Source: Terriglobia bacterium
Lineage (GTDB): Bacteria > Acidobacteriota > Terriglobia > Terriglobales > Acidobacteriaceae
Assembly (NCBI GenBank): GCA_020073465.1
Contig: JAIQFC010000006.1
Span: 1 to 64,000 of the forward strand
Length of the DNA: 64,000 nucleotides
Direction of reading: 5' to 3'
How positions within the stretch are numbered: the stretch's first letter is position 1; every line of letters begins with the position of its first letter. Of the stretch, positions 56,159-64,000 are shown piece by piece. The position numbers were made by a program, and so were the translations under genes. The notes under the pieces are model-generated. The model saw nothing but the letters and a program-made list of their open reading frames with translations. It was not told where the DNA came from and made no database searches.

Positions 56159-56757
56159 GCCAAAGAAAAAACCCAAGAGTTCAAACGCAACAGGGCGGAT
56201 TTACGCTGATTGAGACCATGATTGCGATTGTGGTCATGACGGTGGGACTGCTGGCACTCATGGCGACGTTTGCCACTGCCATCACTGCCACCCAGTCGGC
56301 CGAAGAAGACCTGATCGCGCGGCACAAAGCGGTCGAGGCGATGGAGAGTATCTACACCGCGCGCAACAGCCAGCAGATTCCCTTCGCTTCGATTAACAAC
56401 ACCGCGAATGGCGGCATCTTCTCCAGTGGAGCTCAACCTCTGCTCTGCGCCGGCCCGGATGGGTTGGTGGGAACGGCCGATGACGTGGGCTGCACCACCA
56501 CAGCGGGCGCACCGTGCCCCAACGGTGGCGTGGAGTGCATGGTGCTGCCCGGATCAGATGGTGTCCTGGGCACGGCCGACGACCAAATCATGAGCCTGGC
56601 CAACTTTACGCGAACGATCGCGATCAATCAGGTACTGCTACCTACGGGCGCGGTTGATACAAACCTGATGGCGATCACAATCACAGTCACCTACAGCAAG
56701 GCCGGCTGGCCGGTTCGAAGCTATTCGGTGAACGGGCTGATCTCGAGTTACCACTGA
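56155..56757 (+). CDS. PilV-like minor pilin with DGxxGTADD repeats
   Basis: 200 residues; ATG at 56155 overlaps the previous stop. The prepilin motif QQGGFTLIETMIAIVVMTVGLLAL has mature Phe1 and Glu5. The globular part carries two copies of a D-G-x-x-G-T-A-D-D motif (GPDGLVGTADDVG and GSDGVLGTADDQI), separated by a Cys-rich stretch (CTTTAGAPCPNGGVEC). Acidic D-G repeats of this type often bind calcium. The product is a minor pilin of the type IV system. Confidence 0.83.
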   Translation: MSQRKNPRVQTQQGGFTLIETMIAIVVMTVGLLALMATFATAITATQSAEEDLIARHKAVEAMESIYTARNSQQIPFASINNTANGGIFSSGAQPLLCAGPDGLVGTADDVGCTTTAGAPCPNGGVECMVLPGSDGVLGTADDQIMSLANFTRTIAINQVLLPTGAVDTNLMAITITVTYSKAGWPVRSYSVNGLISSYH

Positions 56758-56762
56758 GCGGC

Positions 56763-57932
56763 ATGGGGAATATGAAGATGAGAATTGCGAAACCGCAGCG
56801 TGGTTTTACCCTCCTGGAGCTGATGATCGCTTCGGCAGTGGGTCTGCTGGTGATTGCGGCCATGACCAGTCTGTTCAAGATCGGCATGGACGCTACCTTC
56901 ACCGTTACACAGCGGGCCGAGACGCAGCAGAACATGCGCGCGGCCATCGAGCTCATGACCAAGGATATCGGCATGGCGGGGGCGGGGCTTCCCACGGGCG
57001 GCCTGCAGCTGCCGACCGGAGCGGGAGCAACGGTTTCAAAGTTCGCCTGCAACCAGACAGGGACCTGCTATGTCCCTGTCAATACCTACCCGAACAATGC
57101 CCTGGGCGGAGCCAACTACATGTATGGGATTCTGCCTGGATTCAACAATGGGGTCCAGAATAACGCTGTGATCGTGAACGCCCCGGGCCAGATAAACAGC
57201 AGCCTGACAACCGTCTATTGCGACTACAACTTCCCGCTGACCAACTTCACATTCACGTTCACCAGCGCGACAACGGTGACGGTGGGCGTCGTGAATGCGG
57301 GGGTTCAGCCTAACAACATTCTGGCGGCCGGCGGTCTCAACGCAGGCGATGTGCTGCTTTTCATGGTGAGCGGGCCGGGCAACCCGGCAATCGGCAATAC
57401 GCCGGTGCAATCCGCTGCCGGAGTGGGTGAAATCACCAGCATTCCCAGCAATACTGCGATCAACTTCGCGACCGGCGATCCCCTCAATCTTAACCAGACG
57501 GTGGGCACCAACAACCTGGCCCAGGTGGCACTTGCCGGCGCTGGAGCGGGATCTTCGATGACGGTCTGCCGCCTCAATGTTGTGACTTATTTTCTGCAGG
57601 TTCCTCCCGCGGGTGGGACGGTGCAGACGCCGCGCCTGATGCGTCAGGTAAATGGATTTGACGCTGTGCCGGTGGCCGACAACATCATCAATCTGCAATT
57701 CACATACGACGTGATCGACTCCGTTCTGGGAACTGTCACCCCCAATCGAGCGGATCCGATTGGCGCAGGACAGTCCCCCAGTCTGATTCAGAAGGTAAAC
57801 ATCTGGGTGTTGGGGCAAAGCCTGATCCAGCAAGGACGGAAGTCCCAGAGCATGTATCTGGCGACATCAGTAAGCGCACGCGACATGAGCTTCTGCAATT
57901 CGTACAGCAGCAGCACAACGGTGTGCCAATGA
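56763..57932 (+). CDS. PilW-like minor pilin
   Basis: 389 residues, start ATG at 56763; internal ATGs at 56772 and 56778 are also possible. Prepilin site PQRGFTLLELMIASAVGLLVIAAM with cleavage after Gly and Glu5. A helical NMRAAIELMTKDIGMAG segment typical of PilW precedes a large beta-rich, Asn/Gly/Thr-rich domain. Near the C-terminus LIQQGRKSQSMYLATSVSARDM resembles the family end. It is the third gene of the operon, 5 nt after the PilV-like stop. Confidence 0.84.
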   Translation: MGNMKMRIAKPQRGFTLLELMIASAVGLLVIAAMTSLFKIGMDATFTVTQRAETQQNMRAAIELMTKDIGMAGAGLPTGGLQLPTGAGATVSKFACNQTGTCYVPVNTYPNNALGGANYMYGILPGFNNGVQNNAVIVNAPGQINSSLTTVYCDYNFPLTNFTFTFTSATTVTVGVVNAGVQPNNILAAGGLNAGDVLLFMVSGPGNPAIGNTPVQSAAGVGEITSIPSNTAINFATGDPLNLNQTVGTNNLAQVALAGAGAGSSMTVCRLNVVTYFLQVPPAGGTVQTPRLMRQVNGFDAVPVADNIINLQFTYDVIDSVLGTVTPNRADPIGAGQSPSLIQKVNIWVLGQSLIQQGRKSQSMYLATSVSARDMSFCNSYSSSTTVCQ

Positions 57933-57976
57933 GTCGCTGCTGGCAGTCTTACGAGGGAAGAGTTCGAAGGAGAACT

Positions 57977-60688
57977 ATGGGACAGAGCAAACGAGACGCA
58001 CGAGGATTTACTCTCATCGCGGCGCTGCTGCTGACCATCCTGCTGTCGGGGGTGGCCATCGGTCTGATGTATATGGTCAGCAATGAAACGCGCATGGGAG
58101 GAAACGACCTGGAAGGAAACCTGGCCTTTTACGGCGCCGAGGCCGGCATCGAGACATTGACGTCCCAGCTCTCCCAGCTCTATCAGACTTCGCAGACTCC
58201 GAATGCGGCGGCTATCACCGCCCTGACCAGCCCTTCGAATTTCCCGACCATGGTCTCGGGTTCAAACATTTCCAGCATCAACTACGTGGAAACCATCACG
58301 TGGCCACTGTCGGATGCCGCGGGCAATCCCAAGGGCACGTGGGACATCGTGGGATCGGGCCCGGATCAGGGCATGGTAGCGACGCTCATTCCCTTCAACC
58401 TGCAGGTTACAGCCACGCGCCAGTCGGGTTCGGGAGTCGTCGCGGCGACCGGGGCCTCGATGAACATGACCCGAACTGTGGAAGTGGCATTGCTTCCGGC
58501 CTTCGAGTTTGGCGTGTTCTGCGATGGAGACTGCGATTATTTCGCCGGCCCGAATTTTAACTTTGGCGGCCGTGTGCACACGAATGGGAATCTATTTCTC
58601 GCCTCCGGCTCCAACTTGACCTTCACGGACAAGATCGCAGCGGTAGGCCAGGTCATCCTGGACCAGCTTGAGAATGGCCACGCAACCGCCGCCGGCTACG
58701 GCGGGAGCGTCTACATACCCAACGCGGCGGCTGGGTGTCCGGCTGCTCCGGGAACGGGGCCAGCCACGAATTGTCTGAAGCTCACCGCGGGAAGCTGGAC
58801 CGGAGGATTCCCTCCGACCGGTGCCGCGAACCCGGCATGGAAGGGTATTTCACAGTCCACTTACAACGGCTTTGTCATCAACGGACTGACGGGCGCCACC
58901 AAGCTGCAGCTGCCCTTTGTGCAATCGTCCGCGGTTGGGGCGATCGACATCATTCGCAAGCCGCAAGCCTGGGACACTCCGCTGTTGAGCTCTTCCCGTT
59001 TGTACAGCAAGGCGGAAATACGAATCCTGCTGGCGGACACTCAACTCGATCTGCATCCCGAGCGTGGCCTGATCGCCGACGGGCAGGATGTGCAGTTTGG
59101 CGTTTCGGTGGTAAACGGGACCACGAATCCGGTCCTGCTGAGTACTGCCGTCCGGTATATGTGGTATGCGAACGCCGACACGACGAAGGATGCGAACTGG
59201 GTGCAACCGACGGGTTACACATCCACGACCTGGCCGCTGTTGGGCGAAGTCACGAATGGATTCAATGCCACCACGCTGCCCAGTGCATGGATACGGGTGG
59301 AATACCTGAACAATGCCGGCAACTGGGTCGGCGTCACGCAGCAATGGCTCTCCTACGGGTTCGGCCGCAGTACCTTCGCGCCGTCGGCGCCCTGGGGAAC
59401 CGCGGGCGCGAACCCGATCAGCCCAGCCATCCTGCTATTGCAGCAGCTGAAGGCCGCCGGGGCGGCAAACACCGAATCCACCCTAGGGGGCACCGTATCG
59501 AAATTCAGCTGGTACCCCATCAACTTTTACGACTCGCGCGAAGGTGAGCCGCGAGACGCTGGAGCGCGAGCGGGCACCACTTGCAGTCCCGTCGGCGTGA
59601 TGAACGCGGTCGAACTCGACGTGGGCAACTTGTGGCTGTGGCTGCAAGGAGTGGCGCCTTACGCCGCAGGCAGTGGTCTTCAGGTCAATTCCACCAAGGA
59701 CAACGGCTATATCCTCTACTTTGCCGACCATCGCGGGATGACCCCGAATCCCAATGCTCCGTACAACGGTGTCATGTCGGGAGAATCGCTTTTGGAAGAT
59801 GTGGTCAACAGCACTTCGTCCGCAGGCGTGCCAGATGCAAAGCTGGAAAACAAGAGCTACTACGCGTTCTCTCCTGAAGACGTGGATGGAAATGGAGTCC
59901 TCAACCAGCAAGGAGCGCAGAACCTGGGCGTGGGATTTGGCGTGCCTGCAGCGAACGTTACCCAGACGTACTACATCAACGGAGTGACGGCCGGAATCAA
60001 CTGTCCAACCACGGGTTGGGCAAACTTGGTGACCGGACCGCGTCACGTCCTGCGGCTGGTGGACGGTGGTATGACGGCGGCGGCAGTGAGCTACTTGCCG
60101 CATCCCATCGGGCCGGCGACGACTGGAAACGGTTTCACCGTCGCATCCGAAGAGCCCGTCTATGTGTGGGGCAACTACAATTCCGGCCCGGCTGATCCGT
60201 TCTGGGCTAGCCTGGGTGTCAACAACAATACACCTCACTCGGCGGCTGCGATTATTGCGGACGCGGTGACGCTGCTCTCGCCCAACTGGTCGGATGGCCT
60301 CAGCCTCAACAACCCGGGAGTCATGACTAACCGAAACGCCACTGATAGCTACTACCGCGTGGCGATTGCGGCCGGAAAAAGCGTTCCGTTTCCGCAGCCG
60401 GCGTGGGCTGGGCAGGACTTCGGCACGGACGGGGGCATGCACAACTTCCTGCGTTACCTGGAAGATCGCGGCGGCACCAACACGTACTATGCAGGATCCA
60501 TGATCAGCATGTACTACTCGGAATATGCGACGGGTACATTCAAGTGTTGCAGCGTGGTCTACAACCCCCCAACCCGTAACTATTTCTTTGACACGCTGTT
60601 CCTGAACCCGGCAAACCTGCCTCCAGGCACGCCGATGTTCCAGGACGTCGTGAGTTTGAGCTATCACCAGAACTTCACGCCACAATAA
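57977..60688 (+). CDS. PilX-like minor pilin / pilus assembly protein, large
   Basis: 903 residues from the ATG at 57977 (MGQSKRDARGFTLIAALLLT), chosen because GAAGGAG lies 5 nt upstream; GTG at 57923 is the overlapping alternative. The N-terminus has a PilX-type hydrophobic helix (FTLIAALLLTILLSGVAIGLMYMVSN pattern) with Ala in place of the mature Glu5, then YGAEAGIETLTSQLSQL. The remaining roughly 800 residues are a large extracellular-type domain with Gly/Asn/Thr-rich beta sequence and NFNFGGRVHTNGNLFLASGS. The size is far beyond classic PilX (about 200 residues), so it may also play the adhesin role of PilY1, which is missing here. Confidence 0.82.
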   Translation: MGQSKRDARGFTLIAALLLTILLSGVAIGLMYMVSNETRMGGNDLEGNLAFYGAEAGIETLTSQLSQLYQTSQTPNAAAITALTSPSNFPTMVSGSNISSINYVETITWPLSDAAGNPKGTWDIVGSGPDQGMVATLIPFNLQVTATRQSGSGVVAATGASMNMTRTVEVALLPAFEFGVFCDGDCDYFAGPNFNFGGRVHTNGNLFLASGSNLTFTDKIAAVGQVILDQLENGHATAAGYGGSVYIPNAAAGCPAAPGTGPATNCLKLTAGSWTGGFPPTGAANPAWKGISQSTYNGFVINGLTGATKLQLPFVQSSAVGAIDIIRKPQAWDTPLLSSSRLYSKAEIRILLADTQLDLHPERGLIADGQDVQFGVSVVNGTTNPVLLSTAVRYMWYANADTTKDANWVQPTGYTSTTWPLLGEVTNGFNATTLPSAWIRVEYLNNAGNWVGVTQQWLSYGFGRSTFAPSAPWGTAGANPISPAILLLQQLKAAGAANTESTLGGTVSKFSWYPINFYDSREGEPRDAGARAGTTCSPVGVMNAVELDVGNLWLWLQGVAPYAAGSGLQVNSTKDNGYILYFADHRGMTPNPNAPYNGVMSGESLLEDVVNSTSSAGVPDAKLENKSYYAFSPEDVDGNGVLNQQGAQNLGVGFGVPAANVTQTYYINGVTAGINCPTTGWANLVTGPRHVLRLVDGGMTAAAVSYLPHPIGPATTGNGFTVASEEPVYVWGNYNSGPADPFWASLGVNNNTPHSAAAIIADAVTLLSPNWSDGLSLNNPGVMTNRNATDSYYRVAIAAGKSVPFPQPAWAGQDFGTDGGMHNFLRYLEDRGGTNTYYAGSMISMYYSEYATGTFKCCSVVYNPPTRNYFFDTLFLNPANLPPGTPMFQDVVSLSYHQNFTPQ

Positions 60689-60710
60689 ACTCACAAACTT
60701 AATCACCAGC

Positions 60711-60743
60711 CGCCCCGATCCGCTCTGCGGGTCGGGGCGTTTT
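60711..60743 (+). terminator. Intrinsic terminator of the pilin operon
   Basis: A 12-bp stem CGCCCCGATCCG/CGGGTCGGGGCG (one G-U pair) with a 5-nt loop is followed by TTTTACTT, 22 nt after the PilX-like stop. Confidence 0.8.
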
Positions 60744-60894
60744 ACTTCCGCCAGATGTTTCGAGCTCCGAGGAAAGGCAGGCCTGGTTTCGCGAAGGAGA
60801 AATTGTCTGGCTCCCAGAATCCACCGAGGCCGGAGATTCGGTAGAATCCTACACATGTCTCCGGGGATGCAATGGCCTCGGACGACGCTTCCTC

Positions 60895-62109
60895 ATGTAC
60901 GATACCGATCGGCGTAGCTCGCGGTGGCTGTGGGCCACTTTTTGGGTCTGTGCTCTCGCAGGCATTGGCCTGTTTTTTGTCCCGGCGTTCATTATCCGTC
61001 CGTTCCGCTACCAGGCGCCACGCGCGCTCTTGTTCGCGATTGGGTTGCGCGACAGCGCACCGCTGTGGACGTTGCTTGCCGCTTTGCTCTGCCTGGTGTT
61101 TGCTTTCGCTTTGTGGAGAGTCTCAACCCGGTGGGGCAAGGCCGTTGTGACGATTGCGATGCTGCTGGTGGGCTTTTCTGCCGTGATGGCCCGTATAAAC
61201 TACTTCGAGTGGATGTTCCATCCGGTGGACAACGCGCAGTTCGAAGGCGAGGCACAGAGCAAGCTGGATTCCGGGGAAATGATCATGGCGGTTCGCTTCG
61301 GCAGCGATGCTCGCGCCTATCCGATTCGCGAAATGGCGTATCACCATGTGCTGAATGACTGGGTGGGGGGAGTTCCGGTCGCCGTCACCTATTGAACGCT
61401 CTGTCACACCGGTCTGGTGTGGAAACGAACGGTGAACGGAAGGTTGCTGCATTTCTATTTGGCCGGCATTAACAACCAGAACTTTCTCATGCGCGACAAG
61501 GAGACCGGATCGTGGTGGCAGCAGATTTCAGGCAAGGCTCTCGACGGGCCGCTGAAAGGCTCATCGCTCGAATTGGTGGCGTGCGACGAATTGAGCTTTG
61601 GGCAATGGAAATCCGAGGTCTCGACCGGGCGCGTGCTGGCTCCGGTGGCGAAGTACGAGAAGGAGTATGACAGCAAGTGGGAAGCGGAGGTGGCCAAGCT
61701 GCCGGTGGTCATCAGTTTCCCCGGGACGGAGTTGAAATCGCGGGATGTGCTGGTAGGCGTAACGCTCGACGGAGTGGCGCGTGCCTATCCCTGGGACACT
61801 TTGGTCAAGCAGTCGCCGATTGTTGACCGGGTCCACGGTACGCCCCTGTTGATCGTGGTGGGGCCAGACAAGCTGTCGTTCCGCGCCTTTGTGAGCCGCA
61901 TTGAGGGGAAGGACGCGGAGTTCTTCCTCAAAGGCGACACGAAAGATTGGGTGTTGCTGGATACGGCGACCGCAAGCGAGTGGAATTTCCAAGGGTGCGC
62001 GACGGCGGGGGCATCTTCCGGGAAGTGTTTGGATCGGGTCCCGGCGCTGAAAGAGTATTGGTTCGACTGGCGCAACTATCACCCCGACACAACCATCTAC
62101 AAGCATTAG
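60895..62109 (+). CDS. DUF3179 membrane protein with in-frame TGA at a CxxC cysteine (candidate selenoprotein)
   Basis: One frame of 404 codons from ATG 60895 to TAG 62109 is broken only by TGA at 61393-61395. The first part has three membrane segments (WLWATFWVCALAGIGLFFVP, PLWTLLAALLCLVFAFALW, AVVTIAMLLVGFSAVMA) and the start of the DUF3179 domain (SDARAYPIREMAYHHVLND, GGVPVAVTY). After the TGA it continues TLCHTGLVWKRTVNGRLLHF and runs normally through SFGQWKSEVSTGRVLAPV to the end. DUF3179 proteins usually have T-Y-C-x-x-C here, so TGA replaces the first Cys and would read U-T-L-C. A GGUCU-loop hairpin starts 10 nt after the TGA. Selenocysteine is possible; a nonsense mutation or base error is the alternative. 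A start at an internal GTG would give a truncated protein without the motif. Confidence 0.7.
61405..61421 (+). promoter_or_regulatory. SECIS-like hairpin after the in-frame TGA
   Basis: CACACC-GGTCT-GGTGTG: six paired bases and a GGUCU loop, with the loop beginning 15 nt after the TGA. In E. coli fdhF the SelB-recognised loop is also GGUC, about 18 nt after the TGA, with a bulged U in the stem; no bulge is seen here. The spacing is at the short edge of bacterial SECIS elements as I know them. Confidence 0.4.
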
Positions 62110-62139
62110 TTCTCAGGATCAGACTGGGGAGAATTCTCT

Positions 62140-62751
62140 TTGCCCGTAATTCGAGCTATTTTCTGGGATGTGGGTGGCGTTTTGCTTACGAACGCGTGGG
62201 ACCGCGAGCAGCGAATGAAGGCGCTCGAGAATTTTCATCTTGATGACGAAGAGTTCCACGACCGTCATGAAATGGTCGTCTCGTCGCTCGAACGGGGGAA
62301 GATCACCCTCGATGAATACCTCGACCGCACGATTTTTTATCGCTCGCGTCCGTTTAATCGGGACGCCTTCAAGGAATTCATGTTCTCGCTGTCGCAGCCT
62401 GTGCCAGGCGTGCTCCGCCTGGCGCAGTCTCTGGCCGATTCCCATAGATACCTCATGGGTACAATCAACAACGAATCCCGCGAACTGAATCTTTACCGGA
62501 TCGAGAAGTATGGACTGCGGAAGATCTTCCGACTTTTCCTAAGCTCGTGCTTTGTGGGGTTTCGCAAGCCGGAACGGGACATTTACCGCCTGGCACTCGA
62601 AACGACGCAATTCGCCGCGGAGGAGTGCTGCTTCATCGACGACAGGGCACTTAACCTCGAACTCGGCGCCAAGCTCGGCATGAAGACAATCGAGATGCAG
62701 ACTCTGGGCCAGCTGAAGAAAGAACTGGCGACGATCGGCGTGAACCCGTAG
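62140..62751 (+). CDS. HAD-superfamily hydrolase
   Basis: 203 residues, TTG start at 62140 with GGGGAG 8 nt upstream. Motif I is AIFWDVGGVLLTN (nucleophile Asp10; the +2 position is Gly rather than Asp, as in several HAD enzymes with a D-x-G-G loop). A helical cap (about 20-90) is followed by motif II TINNESRE, the Lys in SCFVGFRKPERDIYRLAL and motif IV ECCFIDDRALNLELGAKLGM. It resembles epoxide-hydrolase N-terminal-type or haloacid-dehalogenase-type phosphatases; substrate unknown. It follows the DUF3179 gene by 30 nt and may share its transcript. Confidence 0.82.
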   Translation: MPVIRAIFWDVGGVLLTNAWDREQRMKALENFHLDDEEFHDRHEMVVSSLERGKITLDEYLDRTIFYRSRPFNRDAFKEFMFSLSQPVPGVLRLAQSLADSHRYLMGTINNESRELNLYRIEKYGLRKIFRLFLSSCFVGFRKPERDIYRLALETTQFAAEECCFIDDRALNLELGAKLGMKTIEMQTLGQLKKELATIGVNP

Positions 62752-62774
62752 CCCACCTGGCTACACCCTTTTTT
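62748..62774 (+). terminator. Small stem-loop between convergent genes
   Basis: GTAGCC-CACCT-GGCTAC forms a 6-bp stem followed after four bases by TTTTTT. The stop codons of both flanking genes lie in the stem. Short, so termination may be weak. Confidence 0.45.
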
Positions 62775-63828
62775 GTGGTGTGCTCGGTTTTACTGCTGCA
62801 ATTGGAGCCATGTCAGATTCCAGCGCAGTCAGGGTCAGATCACTCGACCAGCAGTCGACCGCAATCTTCCACTCTGCATTGCTCTGCCGCGCGAGAACCC
62901 AGACGTACTTCCCACGTTCCTCGCGGCGCTTTCCTACGGCTCCCGGAACCAGAGCCTTGCAGCGTCCGGCTTCGTAGGCCAAGTCTCCGACAATTTCGAC
63001 ACGGATGGGTTCAACCTCGACCTCGCCCAATCCGGCGTCGAGGGCGCCGAAGAAGAACTCGCGAACGGCAGCGGCGCCCCGGATTGGAGCGTAATTCGAG
63101 CGAAGCACAAGGGAGTCCGCAATGTAGAGCTCAAGCAGATCATCGAGATGCTTGGTGTTGCAGGCCAGAACCCACTCCTGAGTTACGCGCCGGACCGCCG
63201 CCTCCGCGCGACTCATGGATTCGCCGCGCAGAGTTGCCGATGCCCGCAACTTGTCCGCTTCTCGGCCAACATCGGTCGAAGCACGAGGAGCGGGGCCTTC
63301 CTGCCCGCCAAGAAAATAGTGGTGATGGTAGTGATGGTGATAGTGGTGCGTCTCGGCAACGGTTGCCCCCCGCGCAGCGGAAGACCTGGGATCAGGCTCG
63401 CGCTCTTCGTAAGCGGGACGAGGCATACTCGCGGGCAGTGACGGAAGACTGCCTTTTTCCCAAGAAGCGTTAGATCTCCCTTCGTCTCCAGAATCCGCCG
63501 GCAAACCGCACATGCCGCAGAATTTGTGGCCTTCGCGGTTCCGGTGTCCGCAGACGCGGCACACTCGAGCGGACACACCACTGGCCGACGCTTCAGCCAT
63601 GTCGTCTGTAGTATCTTCCGCGTCCATTTCGGCGGCCATGCGTTGGACTACCTCCAGGGCGGCGGCCATCGCATCGTTACTCGGCTTGGGACGCCGCACT
63701 TCCGAATGCAGCTGGCGATGGACTTCGTCCAACTCAGAGTTGAGTTCTGGTTCGGGATCGTGCGGATTCACGCTGGCCTGCCTGGGAAGTTTCTTGTCTT
63801 TGTCCACGATCGGAAGCACCTGCCGCAA
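62761..63828 (-). CDS. Zinc-ribbon protein with His/Tyr-rich linker and NTF2-like domain
   Basis: 355 residues from a TTG at 63828; nearby GTG codons are possible starts. An acidic helical N-terminus (about 25-80) precedes a zinc ribbon CRVCGHRNREGHKFCGMC (Cys90, 93, 104, 107). Then comes a Pro/Arg/Ser-rich linker containing HHYHHHYHHHYF at 161-172, a likely metal-binding tract, and a SnoaL/NTF2-like domain (about 210-335: AVRRVTQEWVLACNTKHLDDLLELY cut to its pattern, GAAAVREFFFGAL, WKIAVDCWSSDL). NTF2-like domains bind small ligands or mediate contacts. No function assigned. It follows the TonB-domain gene by 20 nt. Confidence 0.75.
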   Translation of the reverse strand: MRQVLPIVDKDKKLPRQASVNPHDPEPELNSELDEVHRQLHSEVRRPKPSNDAMAAALEVVQRMAAEMDAEDTTDDMAEASASGVSARVCRVCGHRNREGHKFCGMCGLPADSGDEGRSNASWEKGSLPSLPASMPRPAYEEREPDPRSSAARGATVAETHHYHHHYHHHYFLGGQEGPAPRASTDVGREADKLRASATLRGESMSRAEAAVRRVTQEWVLACNTKHLDDLLELYIADSLVLRSNYAPIRGAAAVREFFFGALDAGLGEVEVEPIRVEIVGDLAYEAGRCKALVPGAVGKRREERGKYVWVLARQSNAEWKIAVDCWSSDLTLTALESDMAPIAAVKPSTPQKRV

Positions 63829-63848
63829 TTCTAGCCCACGGTTGCCGC

Positions 63849-63998
63849 TCAGCGGCTGGAAAACTCGACTTTGCCCTCAGTTTCAGTGGGCACTCCGTTA
63901 CAGGTTGCGGGGCGGTATCTCCACGTGCGCACGGTCTGCAGAACGTGACGATCACCCGTCGGACCGGCGCTTTCCAGGATCAGCGGACTGTGAACGCG
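63849..63998 (-). CDS. TonB C-terminal domain protein (partial, 3' end only)
   Basis: The last 49 codons of a gene entering from the right edge. LQTVRTWRYRPATCNGVPTE followed by a strand ending VEFSSR is the typical end of a TonB C-terminal domain (W-R-F-x-P-A-x-x-N-G-x-P). Everything upstream lies outside the window, so the full architecture is unknown. Confidence 0.68.
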   Translation of the reverse strand, partial: RVHSPLILESAGPTGDRHVLQTVRTWRYRPATCNGVPTETEGKVEFSSR

Positions 63999-64000
63999 GC

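Noticed and set aside
55289-56176. Minus-strand open frame across the pilin promoter and first pilin gene
   Set aside because: It is antisense to a clear prepilin and has a low-complexity His/Arg-rich composition.
59483-60856. Minus-strand open frame of 457 codons
   Set aside because: It lies entirely opposite the PilX-like gene and its terminator, is Arg/Val/His-rich and has no domain.

Overview
The window looks like chromosome of an Acidobacteriota bacterium, probably class Terriglobia. Grounds: GC-rich coding DNA, a short Cys/His protein with a C-Y-F-H-Q-R motif that I associate with acidobacterial genomes, scattered GTGGGCCACCC-type intergenic motifs, an ExeA-like ATPase of XrtA/PEP-CTERM type, and choice-of-anchor-D secreted proteins. 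No rRNA or tRNA gene and no CRISPR array was seen. The genus cannot be fixed from the sequence alone.

Left edge (1-3350): the end of an insertion sequence, a frame-disturbed hypothetical gene, a membrane-protein gene broken at a run of six G, and about 1.1 kb of hairpin-rich non-coding DNA.

Main locus (3355-40676, all minus strand): a co-directional block of about 37 kb. It starts at the right with a NusG-paralogue antiterminator and a small Fis-type regulator, and ends at a strong intrinsic terminator (3259-3288). It combines a Wzx/Wzy-type exopolysaccharide system (Wza-like export protein, Wzz/GumC-like protein, ExeA-like ATPase, BY-kinase-like protein, initiating sugar-phosphate transferase, flippase, O-antigen polymerase/ligase, GT4 and WecG-type glycosyltransferases, GDP-mannose 3,5-epimerase, hexapeptide acyltransferase, polysaccharide deacetylase, two sulfotransferases, a PslG-like glycosidase) with peptide-type assembly enzymes. 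The latter are a PltF/PltE/PltL-like proline adenylation, dehydrogenation and carrier trio, an A-T didomain, a fused cytochrome P450-A-T-TE protein and a C-A-T-TE module. The most economical reading is a sulfated, acylated surface polysaccharide that carries, or is co-produced with, a small aminoacyl/pyrrole-type group. Three tandem secreted paralogues close the block.

Middle (41385-53040): a LuxR-type regulator without the usual phospho-acceptor Asp, a GAF-transmembrane-TonB fusion, a YdeI-like protein, a secreted-protein gene with an in-frame TAG, an OmpA-like protein, a five-PAS sigma-54 activator, and UDP-glucose dehydrogenase overlapping UDP-glucuronate decarboxylase (UDP-xylose supply).

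Right (53044-64000): a HEXXH secreted protein, a receiver-PilZ-PilZ protein, a four-gene type IV minor-pilin operon with its own terminator, a DUF3179 membrane protein whose first CxxC cysteine codon is TGA and is followed by a GGUCU-loop hairpin (possible selenoprotein), a HAD hydrolase, a zinc-ribbon/NTF2-like protein and the end of a TonB-domain gene.

Several genes carry one frameshift or one stop (about 460, 1468-1473, 45568, 61393). Either true decay or base-level sequence errors must therefore be kept in mind when reading the selenocysteine candidate.
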